A stretch of 48,872 nt of DNA from an uncultured bacterium (GTDB taxonomy: Bacteria > Actinomycetota > Coriobacteriia > Coriobacteriales > Eggerthellaceae), in the NCBI GenBank assembly GCA_905215325.1, contig CAJMPP010000015.1, positions 1-48,872 of the forward strand, read 5' to 3'. Under the pieces are notes generated by a model that saw only the letters and a list, made by a program, of their open reading frames with translations, did not search any database and was not told the DNA's origin. The position numbers and the translations under genes were made by a program. Positions 24,807 to 32,878 of this stretch are shown here, in pieces (the first letter of the stretch is position 1; each line of letters starts with the position of its first letter).

Positions 24807-25481
24807 ATGGCGCGGCTGTTCATTGTCGAGGACGATGCCTCCTTGCGGGAAAATCTTGTGCGCATGCTCAAACTTAAGGGGCACGAATGCCTTTGCTGCG
24901 GGTCGTTTGCGAACGCCGCGGCCGAGGCTTTGGCGGCATGTCCCGATTGCATCCTGCTCGATCTTTCGCTCCCCGGCGCGTACGGCCACGAGGTCTGCCG
25001 CTCCATCCGCCAGGGAAGCAACGTCCCCATCATCGTCCTGACCTCCTCCGATAGCGAGTTCGACGAGGTCATGAGCATGAACGTCGGCGCGGACGACTAC
25101 GTGGTCAAGCCCTATCGCCCCGCCGCGCTGCTCGCCCGCATCGACCGCGCGCTTACGCGCAGCGGATCCGCCGACCCGGCGCGCGGACGGCTTGAGCACG
25201 ACGGCGTCTCGCTCGACCCCGTGCGGGCCGAGATCTCGTACCGCGGCAAAAGCGTGGAGCTGTCGCGCAACGAGCTGCTGATCTTGCGCATCCTCATGGA
25301 GAACGCGGGCTCCATCATCTCGCGCAGCGAGCTGATGGACGAGCTGTGGCAAACCGATGCGTTCGTCGACGACAACACGCTCACGGTGAACGTGAACCGA
25401 CTGCGCCGTAGCTTGCAATCCGCAGGCGTGCCCGAGGATTTCATCACCACCCGCCGCGGCCTGGGCTACGTGGTCCGATGA
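24807..25481 (+). CDS. OmpR-family response regulator (BceR-like)
   Basis: A 224-residue two-domain regulator. The receiver has acidic residues Glu8-Asp9-Asp10, phosphoacceptor Asp52 (ILLDLSLPG), Thr79/Ser80 and Lys101 (DDYVVKPYRP). The C-terminal winged helix carries ELSRNELLILRILMENAG and NTLTVNVNRLRRSLQ, ending in RRGLGYVVR. GAAGGGG lies before the ATG. Its TGA overlaps the kinase start (ATGA), so the pair is translated together. With the downstream ABC genes it forms a Bce-type antimicrobial-peptide sensing and detoxification module: phosphorylated regulator would turn on the transporter. Confidence 0.92.
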   Translation: MARLFIVEDDASLRENLVRMLKLKGHECLCCGSFANAAAEALAACPDCILLDLSLPGAYGHEVCRSIRQGSNVPIIVLTSSDSEFDEVMSMNVGADDYVVKPYRPAALLARIDRALTRSGSADPARGRLEHDGVSLDPVRAEISYRGKSVELSRNELLILRILMENAGSIISRSELMDELWQTDAFVDDNTLTVNVNRLRRSLQSAGVPEDFITTRRGLGYVVR

Positions 25482-26695
25482 ACGCATTGATTCGGGGAAA
25501 CGGCGCGGCCACGCAAGCGCCCAACTCACTCGCCTGCCCGGAGCCGAGCTCGCCGGAGGCCGCGCCCGGCTCGCCAGCCGACTCGCCGCACGGTCCCGCG
25601 CCTGCTTCTCCCGCACCCGCGCCGCCCGCCGCAAACGGCCAGGTCGACCGCCCGGAGCGCGCATATTCCTTCGGCGCGTACCTCCGCTCGCGCGCCGGGT
25701 TCGCGCTCGGAGCGGTCGCGCTGATAGCCATCGTTGCAGGCGTCATGGCCGTCACCGGCTCGAACACTTCGGCGATCGCGCTCGTATCCCTCTGCGAAGC
25801 CCTGTTCGCCTGCGTTGCGCTTTCCGCGGGGTTTTTGCGCGATCGCGAGTTCTACCAGCAGCTTGACCTGTTCTGCGATTCGCCCGAAAACGCGCGCTAT
25901 CTCTCGTCAATCCTGGACGAGCCGCGCACCTTGGAAGGCTCCATCGCCTACCGCGCGCTCGCCGTGCAGGGCAAAGCCGCCTCCGACGAGCTGGCCGCAC
26001 GATCACGCGACATGAAGGAGTACCGCGACTACATCGAGCTGTGGGTTCACGAAACCAAAACGCCCATCGCGTCGGCGCAGCTAGCGCTGGCAAGCCTTCA
26101 CGGGCCCGAGATCGGCAAGGTCCGCGGCGACCTCGATCGCATCGAATCACGCGTTGAGCAGGCGCTTTACTACGCACGCTCGGCAACCTTAAGCGAGGAC
26201 TTCTCCATCGAGGAGCTCAACCTTGCGGCCCTCGCGCGCAAAGCGTGCCGCCAACGGTCCCGCACGCTCATCGGCGCAGGGGTCTCGCTCGAGTTCGCCA
26301 TCGACGAGGCGCTCGAAGTGCTCGCCGACGCGAAATGGACCGACTTCATCATCGGCCAGGTCCTGGAGAACTCGGCGAAGTACGGCGCGAAGACCATCCG
26401 CTTCGAGGGCGCGGTGAAGAACGCGGGCACGAAAGACGGCTGCATCGAGCTAGCGATTTGCGACGACGGCGACGGCATCCCCGCCGCCGATGTGCCGCGC
26501 GTGTTCGACCGAGGCTTCACGGGAAGCCGGGGCCGCACGCATCACAAGGCAACGGGCATGGGGCTGCACCTAGCCGCTGTGGCCTGCGAAAGAATGGGCC
26601 TTGGCCTGCGCATTTCCTCAGAAGAAGGAACGGGCACCACCGTCGCGTTGACCTTCCCCCTCGACCGCACGCGCATGGATTTGGCCGGGGTTTAG
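25478..26695 (+). CDS. Sensor histidine kinase (BceS-like, intramembrane-sensing)
   Basis: A 405-residue kinase. Residues 1-60 form a Pro/Ala/Ser-rich cytoplasmic tail without resemblance to a known domain, which is unusual. Two close transmembrane helices (~73-92 and ~97-120) have almost no extracellular loop, the mark of intramembrane-sensing kinases that take their signal from a partner transporter. The phosphorylated His191 lies in ELWVHETKTPIAS. The ATPase has the N box (QVLENSAKYG), the G1 box (DDGDGIP) and the G2 box (GMGLHLAAVA). It starts within the last codon of the response regulator gene. Confidence 0.92.
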   Translation: MNALIRGNGAATQAPNSLACPEPSSPEAAPGSPADSPHGPAPASPAPAPPAANGQVDRPERAYSFGAYLRSRAGFALGAVALIAIVAGVMAVTGSNTSAIALVSLCEALFACVALSAGFLRDREFYQQLDLFCDSPENARYLSSILDEPRTLEGSIAYRALAVQGKAASDELAARSRDMKEYRDYIELWVHETKTPIASAQLALASLHGPEIGKVRGDLDRIESRVEQALYYARSATLSEDFSIEELNLAALARKACRQRSRTLIGAGVSLEFAIDEALEVLADAKWTDFIIGQVLENSAKYGAKTIRFEGAVKNAGTKDGCIELAICDDGDGIPAADVPRVFDRGFTGSRGRTHHKATGMGLHLAAVACERMGLGLRISSEEGTGTTVALTFPLDRTRMDLAGV

Positions 26696-26925
26696 CAGCC
26701 GATCGGTGCGGACCATGGCGAACTCGCACGTCCGCAGCGTAACGCGAGACGCCCGGGCCGCCGTAGGGCACGGCGTCCCTGCGCCTCCCGTCGGCCTCGC
26801 AGCCCACAGGCGCCGCGGTGGAAACCTTACAAAACCGTAAGTTTGCGGTAAGGCCCTTCGATGGCTCCGTTCTCGCGAGCGCCGCATCATGGGGATATAC
26901 CGAATCGAAGAGAAAGGAATCCTCC

Positions 26926-27795
26926 ATGACCGTGGTTACCGCAACCCCTCCGGCAGGCATCGCGAACGCAGGCACGACCGACAACCGCAACGTCCTGCTA
27001 TCCGTGCGCGACGTCCGCAAGGTATACGGCTCGCGCGAAGCCGTCACCCGCGCGCTCGATGACGTGTCGTTCGACATCTGCGAAGGCGAGTTCGTCGGCG
27101 TGATGGGCCCATCGGGCTCGGGCAAGAGCACGCTTCTGAACTGCATCTCCACCATCGACACCGTGACCAGCGGGAACATCATCCTGAACGGGCTTGACAT
27201 CACGCAGCTGCGCAGCCGCCAGCTCTCAAAGTTCCGTCGCGACGACCTGGGCTTCATCTTCCAGGACGCCAACCTGCTGGACACCTTGACCGGTTTCGAG
27301 AACATCGCCCTGGCCCTTACCATCAAGGGCGAGAAGGCCGATGCCGTCCGCGCGAAGGTCGATAGCACCGCAAACATGCTCGGCGTGACGGACGTCCTGC
27401 AGAAATACCCGCGCCAGATGTCGGGCGGCCAGCGCCAACGCGTTGCCGCGGCGCGCGCCATCGTCGCCGACCCGAAGCTGGTCCTTGCCGACGAGCCCAC
27501 CGGCGCGCTCGATTCGCGCAACGCCGCCGTCCTCCTTGAGACGCTCGAGGTGCTGAATACGAAGCTGCACACCACCATCATGATGGTCACGCACGATGCG
27601 GTCGCGGCATCCTACGCCGATCGCATCCTGTTCATCAAGGACGGCAAGCTGTTCAACGAGCTGCGCCGCGGCGATGACGCCCGAACCGATTTCTACCAGC
27701 GCATCCTCGAAGTCCAGGCGTTCCTTTCCGGCAAGCAGGGAGACTCCCCCGCGGTCGGCTTCGCATCCTCCCACGGCGCCGAGTCGCGCAACTAG
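26926..27795 (+). CDS. ABC transporter ATP-binding protein (BceA-like)
   Basis: A 289-residue MacB/BceA-type ATPase. Walker A is GPSGSGKST, then FIFQDANLLDTLTGFENIAL, signature MSGGQRQRVAAARA and Walker B LVLADEPTGALDS. AAGGAA lies before the ATG at 26926; the frame is open from 26818. It pairs with the FtsX-type permease starting 12 bases after its stop. A 230-base gap separates it from the kinase gene. That gap holds no clear gene and could contain the promoter that the response regulator controls. Confidence 0.93.
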   Translation: MTVVTATPPAGIANAGTTDNRNVLLSVRDVRKVYGSREAVTRALDDVSFDICEGEFVGVMGPSGSGKSTLLNCISTIDTVTSGNIILNGLDITQLRSRQLSKFRRDDLGFIFQDANLLDTLTGFENIALALTIKGEKADAVRAKVDSTANMLGVTDVLQKYPRQMSGGQRQRVAAARAIVADPKLVLADEPTGALDSRNAAVLLETLEVLNTKLHTTIMMVTHDAVAASYADRILFIKDGKLFNELRRGDDARTDFYQRILEVQAFLSGKQGDSPAVGFASSHGAESRN

Positions 27796-27807
27796 GCGGT
27801 GGTCGTC

Positions 27808-30039
27808 ATGTTGATGAAACTTGCCTTGCGCAACGTGCGCCGCAGCGTGCGCGATTACGCCGTGTACTTCGTTACCCTGACTTTGGGCGTGGCGGTGTTC
27901 TACGCCTTCAACGCCATCGGGGACTCGCGTGTGCTGTTTGAAGCCCAGGAAGGCGCCGCAAATGTGCTCCTGTCGTCCGGCGTGAGCATTTTCGATATCC
28001 TTGCGCAGGTCATGACCTATTTCAGCGTCGTCGTGGCCGTGGTTTTGGGCTTTCTGGTCCTATACGCCAACCGGTTCGTAGTGCGAGCGCGCAAGAAGGA
28101 GTTCGGCACGTACCTGCTGCTAGGCATGAGCCCGCGCCAGGTTTCCTCGGTGGTCCTGATGGAAACGCTGACCGTCGGCGTGATTGCGCTCGTAGTCGGT
28201 CTTGGGCTCGGCTTTTTGATCTCACAGGCTATCGCCTTCGCCACGGCGGGCCTCATCGGCGTGGCCATCAGCGATTACCATTTGCTTTTCAGCGCCCATT
28301 CCGCGCAGTTAACGCTGGGGTGCTTCGCGCTCATCTTCGCCGTGGTGGCCCTTTTCAACGCTGTGCAAATCTCACGTTGCAAGCTCGCCACGCTGCTTTC
28401 GGCCAACTCCCGCAACGAGCGCATGCCCGTGCGCAACCCCATCGTCTGCCTCATCGTGTTCGTGCTATCGTGCCTGATTCTGGCGAAGGCGTATGCCGAG
28501 CTCAACCTCGACGGCCTCGTTTACTTCGGCGAGCACTTCCGCACCGCAACCGCGCTGATGCTCGTCAGCACACTGGGCCTGTTCTGGTCGGCATCGGGGT
28601 TCTTCATCCTGCTAATCCAACGCCTGCGCGGCGTGTACTTCAAGGGACTGGCCATGTTCACCATGCGCCAAATCGCGGCGAAGGTGAACACCGCGTTCGT
28701 GTCGTTATGGACGGTCAGCATCCTTCTGTTCTTCAGCATCGTCGTGTTCTCAACGGGCTTCAGCCTGGCAACGGTCCTCTCCGATCAGCTAGAGGAGAAC
28801 ACCCAGTTCGATGCGTCCATCCGCGCAAGTCTGATGTCGCTCGACACCTCCGACATGGAAGCGGTGCCTTCCGAGCAGTACGGCGGGGAAGATGAGAAGG
28901 CTGCAGCGATCGAGGAAGCCGAAGCCCAACGCAACGAAATTCACAGGCTATGGCAAGAGAACGGCGGCTCCACCGCCGCGTATCTCAAGTCGCTCATCCC
29001 AGATTGGGACGAATGCGTGGCCGGCTCGGCTCAGGTGGACACATGGCTTGCGAACGACTTGACGAACAAGCAGCTTGTCGATGCTTGCGGCTTCACGCTT
29101 GAGCAGATCGGTTCCGACGATAACTCCAGCATGGCCGACGAAGGCGTGCAATACGTATCATTGTCGCAGTTCAACGCCGCGCGCCAGCTTGCAGGCGAAA
29201 AGCCGATCGAGCTTGCCGCAAACGAGTACCTGGTCGACAACACGGTCGACAAATCGGCCGACTACGCGAAGGCCCTTGGCAAAAAGGGACGCACGATCAC
29301 CGTCGATGGTCATGCCCTGACCGCTTCCGGGCAGGTTGCTTCCCAATCTCTCCAGGTAAGCAGTATGAGTTGCCTGATCGCCGTTTTGGTAGTCCCCGAC
29401 GAATTGGCGGCCGACAGGTTTGCCGCGGGCGATCTGCCGTATTTAAGCGAGCTGAACGTCAACCTGGCAAGCGATTCGCAAGAGCAGGCCATGAAAGATT
29501 TGATGGCCGAATACGGGAAGGCGGCACCGCCAAGCGAAGAGCTTGCCGAAATGGGCTGGACATACGATTCCAGCGCATGGCCGGTGTCCTATTACGACAC
29601 GAGTGAAAGCATTATCGCCGACAGCATGGGGATTAAGCTGCTCTTGGTCTACCTGGCTCTTTACATCGGCTTCGTCTTCCTCATGACTACAGCAGCGGTT
29701 CTTTCCGTCCAGCAGCTCTCTGAAGTGGCGGACGGCATCCCTCGCTACCGCCTGCTGGCCCAACTGGGATGCGACAGGGCCATGGTGCTGCGAAGCCTGC
29801 GCACGCAGATCGGCATCTACTTCGTGGCTCCGCTTCTTGTCGCAGGATGCCACTCCGCGTGCACTATCAGCCTTCTGTACAAGAACCTGCTGTCGATCTG
29901 GGGCTCTTCGACGGTTGCCGGCACGCTTGCCGTCGGTATCTCGCTGGTAGTTGCGGTGTATGCGGTCTATCTAGCCTCAACGTATCTGGTCGCGCGTTCG
30001 GCAGTCGTTTCCGGCGCAGGCAAGAAGCTGCTTGCGTAA
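27808..30039 (+). CDS. FtsX-type ABC permease (BceB-like)
   Basis: A ~743-residue permease with about ten transmembrane segments: one near the N-terminus (VRDYAVYFVTLTLGVAVFYAF), a first FtsX block (~70-180), two further helices and one at ~300-330. A large extracellular domain of about 210 residues follows (from VLSDQLEENTQFDAS to about SESIIADSMG), then three C-terminal helices. The big external domain between helices VII and VIII is the BceB hallmark, used to sense or capture peptides such as bacitracin. I take the ATG at 27808 behind AGGCGGTGG; an in-frame GTG at 27799 and ATG at 27814 are alternatives. It likely signals to the two-helix kinase upstream. Confidence 0.92.
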   Translation: MLMKLALRNVRRSVRDYAVYFVTLTLGVAVFYAFNAIGDSRVLFEAQEGAANVLLSSGVSIFDILAQVMTYFSVVVAVVLGFLVLYANRFVVRARKKEFGTYLLLGMSPRQVSSVVLMETLTVGVIALVVGLGLGFLISQAIAFATAGLIGVAISDYHLLFSAHSAQLTLGCFALIFAVVALFNAVQISRCKLATLLSANSRNERMPVRNPIVCLIVFVLSCLILAKAYAELNLDGLVYFGEHFRTATALMLVSTLGLFWSASGFFILLIQRLRGVYFKGLAMFTMRQIAAKVNTAFVSLWTVSILLFFSIVVFSTGFSLATVLSDQLEENTQFDASIRASLMSLDTSDMEAVPSEQYGGEDEKAAAIEEAEAQRNEIHRLWQENGGSTAAYLKSLIPDWDECVAGSAQVDTWLANDLTNKQLVDACGFTLEQIGSDDNSSMADEGVQYVSLSQFNAARQLAGEKPIELAANEYLVDNTVDKSADYAKALGKKGRTITVDGHALTASGQVASQSLQVSSMSCLIAVLVVPDELAADRFAAGDLPYLSELNVNLASDSQEQAMKDLMAEYGKAAPPSEELAEMGWTYDSSAWPVSYYDTSESIIADSMGIKLLLVYLALYIGFVFLMTTAAVLSVQQLSEVADGIPRYRLLAQLGCDRAMVLRSLRTQIGIYFVAPLLVAGCHSACTISLLYKNLLSIWGSSTVAGTLAVGISLVVAVYAVYLASTYLVARSAVVSGAGKKLLA

Positions 30040-30099
30040 GCTGAATACCGAAATGAGAAAGGGCGGTTGCCGGCGAACGATTCGCACGGCGGCCGCCCC

Positions 30100-31131
30100 C
30101 TACCTTACGCGCAAAACCACGTATTCGTTCAAGTTGCCCGTCTTGCCATCTGCCTCGAAACGGCTTACAAGGTCCGCAGAATCCGCCACCATCGCCAACA
30201 GCCGCTCGATTTCCGGCTCGTCGAAATGGTGGCAATAGCGGTACAGCCCCTGCGTATCCTGCCAACCCAGCAGATAATCGTTGCCGGGCAGCTCGGGAAT
30301 CCCCAGCTCAGCACGTGCACGACTCGTGGTTTCCTGCGCTTTGCGCGCCAACTTCGCACTGTTCAGGAATCGCCAGAAGCTCACGGCCACGAACCCGCCC
30401 GGGCGCACCTTCGCGACAAGCGCGCGCAAAAGCCCCGCTCGCCAACGCTCCAGCGGCACATGATGCATGAACCCGAACGACACCGCCAAATCGCATGACG
30501 CATCCGGCGCCTCAAGCACCTCCCGAAGGCAACCGGCGGAAAGCCGCTCGATTACGTCCAGATTCTGGAAGGCTATTCGGGACAACGCGTCGGATTCGTT
30601 TCGCTCCCCGGCTTCCACCAGCGGATCGCAATTGTCCACCGCATAACCCGACAACATCCTACCAGGCAAAGCGTCCGCCAAATACCGCTCGAAACGCAGA
30701 TTGCCGCAAGCCAAGTCAAGCACACGCAGCGGCTCCTGCCCGCTTGCACCAACATCGGCGACGGCACACGCCTTCCCGCGGCCCTTGTCGTCGGCAGCGT
30801 ACCCGTCTCGGCGAACCGAGCCTTCAGACGCGCCGTCCACAGCGTGCAAAGGCCCAGATTCGCAACCTATTTGCACACCCGCCGCGTCCATGACCTCAAG
30901 CAACCGCACCCAGCCCTGCCACGGCGACTGCCGCGTCTGCGAGAACGATTCAGCGTTCGCGCGATAGAATTCCCCCGTCAACGCGCACAAGCGCAGCGCC
31001 AGCACCTCTTCGGCGCACCTTGCCGCGCCACCGCCGGCCGCAAGGCCTTCAGTCGCATCGGCCACGCAAGCCGCGCCGCCGCTTGCAACTGCACGCGCTT
31101 GCTCGCACGTGGCGTCCCCCCTCAGTTCCAT
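30100..31131 (-). CDS. Trm9-like SAM-dependent methyltransferase
   Basis: A ~343-residue class I methyltransferase. The opening ALTGEFYRANAESFSQTRQSPW resembles the Y..IA..FS.TR...W block of Trm9/ALKBH8 tRNA methyltransferases. After a ~45-residue low-complexity insert comes SAM motif I (VLDLACGNLRFERYL), then SFGFMHHVPLERWRAGLLRALVAKVRPGGFVAVSFWRF. The distal part has LGWQDTQGLYRYCHHFDEPEIERLL, like the Trm9 C-terminus. Eukaryotic Trm9 methylates the carboxymethyl group that Elp3 chemistry puts on U34. Here the gene follows a cysteine desulfurase by four bases and sits beside elp3, which supports that role; a different small-molecule substrate cannot be excluded. No good ribosome site precedes the ATG at 31131, so it may depend on coupling. 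Confidence 0.75.
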   Translation of the reverse strand: MELRGDATCEQARAVASGGAACVADATEGLAAGGGAARCAEEVLALRLCALTGEFYRANAESFSQTRQSPWQGWVRLLEVMDAAGVQIGCESGPLHAVDGASEGSVRRDGYAADDKGRGKACAVADVGASGQEPLRVLDLACGNLRFERYLADALPGRMLSGYAVDNCDPLVEAGERNESDALSRIAFQNLDVIERLSAGCLREVLEAPDASCDLAVSFGFMHHVPLERWRAGLLRALVAKVRPGGFVAVSFWRFLNSAKLARKAQETTSRARAELGIPELPGNDYLLGWQDTQGLYRYCHHFDEPEIERLLAMVADSADLVSRFEADGKTGNLNEYVVLRVR

Positions 31132-31135
31132 GTTC

Positions 31136-32329
31136 TTATGACTCGCGCATCTCTCGGGCGCATTGCGCCAGCACGGCAACAAAGCGGTCGACGTCTTCCG
31201 GCGTATTCCGATGGAAGAAGCTCACACGCAGCGTCTCCTTGCCCTCGCGAAGCGGGATACCTGCCGCCTGCAACGACAGCGGATGCTTCGGACGCCACGT
31301 GCCCGGTGCGACGGTGGTGTGGTTCTCTTCGCACGCCGATGCACGCGCCACGCACACGCGACGACCGGACAGGTACTTCACCGACACCGCATTGGGCAGA
31401 CCCGGCACGCTTACGCTCAAAATGTAGGGGCTTCCGCCTTCCGGCGCATGCACCACCACATCGGGAATCTCGCGCTTCAAGCCCTCGATGGCGCGTTCGC
31501 GAAGGCTTGCGGCGTATTCCATGTCCGTTTCCATATGCGCCGCCGTGATGCGCACGGCTTCGGCCATGCCCACGGCAAGGAACACCGGCTCGGTGCCCGA
31601 ACGCAAACCGCGCTCCTGGTTGCCGCCGAACGCGGTGGTGCGCATGGGAAGCCCGCGCTGCACATACAGGATGCCGATACCGCGTGGCCCGCCGATCTTG
31701 TGCGCACCCGCCGTAAGCAGCTGCACGCCCCATTCGCGCGGATTCACCGGCATCTTGCAAAACGCCTGCGTGGCATCGCAGTGCAGCGGCACGCCCGGCG
31801 CCAGCTCATCACGCAATTGCGCGATTTCCGGAATGGGGAAGATCCAGCCCGTCTCGTTTTGCACGCGCATCACCGAGATAAGCGACGTGGGACCATCCTG
31901 CAACTGCTCGGCCAGCTGCTCCATGTCGAAGCAGCCATCCGGCGCATCGACGTAGCGACAATCCCAATCATGATCGCGACGCATGCCGCGAACGGTTCGG
32001 GTCACCGAGGAATGCTCCAACGTGGAGGTGATGATCTTGCCCGGGTTCTCACGCTGAGCCAGGCACGCCCCGCGTATGGCCAGGTTATTCGATTCCGTCG
32101 AGCCGGACGTAAAGTAAATCTCATCAGCATCCACGCCAAGCACGTCGGCGATGGTCGCACGGCTGTCCTCAAGCATTTCCTTAGCGCGACGCCCTACCAC
32201 ATGCGGCGACGAAGGGTTGCCCCAGCCGTCCATCATGACCTCGTGCATGCGCGCAAGCACCTCAGGATAAGGAGGCGTTGTTGCGGCGTTGTCTAGATAT
32301 GCGAGCGGCTTGTCCACGGGTATTCCCAT
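31136..32329 (-). CDS. Cysteine desulfurase (NifS/IscS family)
   Basis: A 397-residue PLP enzyme that takes sulfur from cysteine and passes it on as persulfide. It opens LAYLDNAATTPPYPEV, has the FTSGSTESNNLAI and TLEHSSV blocks, the PLP Lys in TAGAHKIGGPRGIG, and the persulfide Cys in ARASACEENH. The spacing after that Cys is of the longer-loop kind seen in IscS/NifS rather than SufS. It is the first gene of a two-gene unit with the Trm9-like methyltransferase. No IscU or SufB gene is nearby, so a role in tRNA thiolation with MnmA (41.4 kb) is attractive but unproven. Confidence 0.93.
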   Translation of the reverse strand: MGIPVDKPLAYLDNAATTPPYPEVLARMHEVMMDGWGNPSSPHVVGRRAKEMLEDSRATIADVLGVDADEIYFTSGSTESNNLAIRGACLAQRENPGKIITSTLEHSSVTRTVRGMRRDHDWDCRYVDAPDGCFDMEQLAEQLQDGPTSLISVMRVQNETGWIFPIPEIAQLRDELAPGVPLHCDATQAFCKMPVNPREWGVQLLTAGAHKIGGPRGIGILYVQRGLPMRTTAFGGNQERGLRSGTEPVFLAVGMAEAVRITAAHMETDMEYAASLRERAIEGLKREIPDVVVHAPEGGSPYILSVSVPGLPNAVSVKYLSGRRVCVARASACEENHTTVAPGTWRPKHPLSLQAAGIPLREGKETLRVSFFHRNTPEDVDRFVAVLAQCAREMRES

Positions 32330-32878
32330 CGTTGCTTCGTTTCGTTCTTTTCTTTAATTCTACCGTGGCCGTTTAAATGGCACTAAACCAACACCACTTG
32401 GGAACTGTTTTGTCGACTAGCGGATAATGCCTGGTCACCAGTGGTTTTTACCTCATTATTGATAAGCGCTATGCATCGTCTTGGGCTCAACCTGTTGAGT
32501 ATTTGCATGAAATGGCCACTCGCCTTCCGCACAGCCGTCACGTATGCGCCGACAATTCGCAGCGATCATTGAAGCCATGCGCCCTTGAAGCCCGAAGCAT
32601 TTCTGACAATTCGCATGGCTACCATATCGTCAAACCCAGGCCTGACTCCGCCTCCATGGCTGCCGCATACTCGGTCCGGAGCTGTGCACGCACACCTGCG
32701 CAGCACGCGATGCGGCCGCGTTTTGCGCCCAGACCGATTCGCTTCATCCTCGGCATCCATGCAACGCCCCGCCTAGATGCATCGCGACGCGGCCCAAACG
32801 ACGCGTAACCTCGAAGCTTTTCGCGATACCAACGCACCACGCCCTTGCCCTTTTGCGCTATGCCGTACAATACCGGCT
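32330..32878. other. 549-base intergenic region between the desulfurase and elp3
   Basis: Divergent control region. Small frames on both strands (for example 32503-32808 plus and 32619-32870 minus) have no family resemblance or ribosome sites and look like chance. A short stem CTGG-TCA-CCAG followed by TGGTTTTT is present near 32430-32450. The elp3 -10 box lies at its right end. Confidence 0.5.
32866..32871 (+). promoter_or_regulatory. -10 box of elp3, implying a leaderless mRNA
   Basis: TACAAT ends seven bases before the elp3 ATG at 32879, so transcription should start at or next to the A of the start codon. No Shine-Dalgarno sequence precedes the ATG. A weak TTGCCC (32845-32850) is the only -35 candidate. 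Confidence 0.55.

Noticed and set aside
32503..32870. Small frames in the desulfurase-elp3 gap
   Set aside because: Overlapping frames on both strands, no ribosome sites and compositions typical of shadows.
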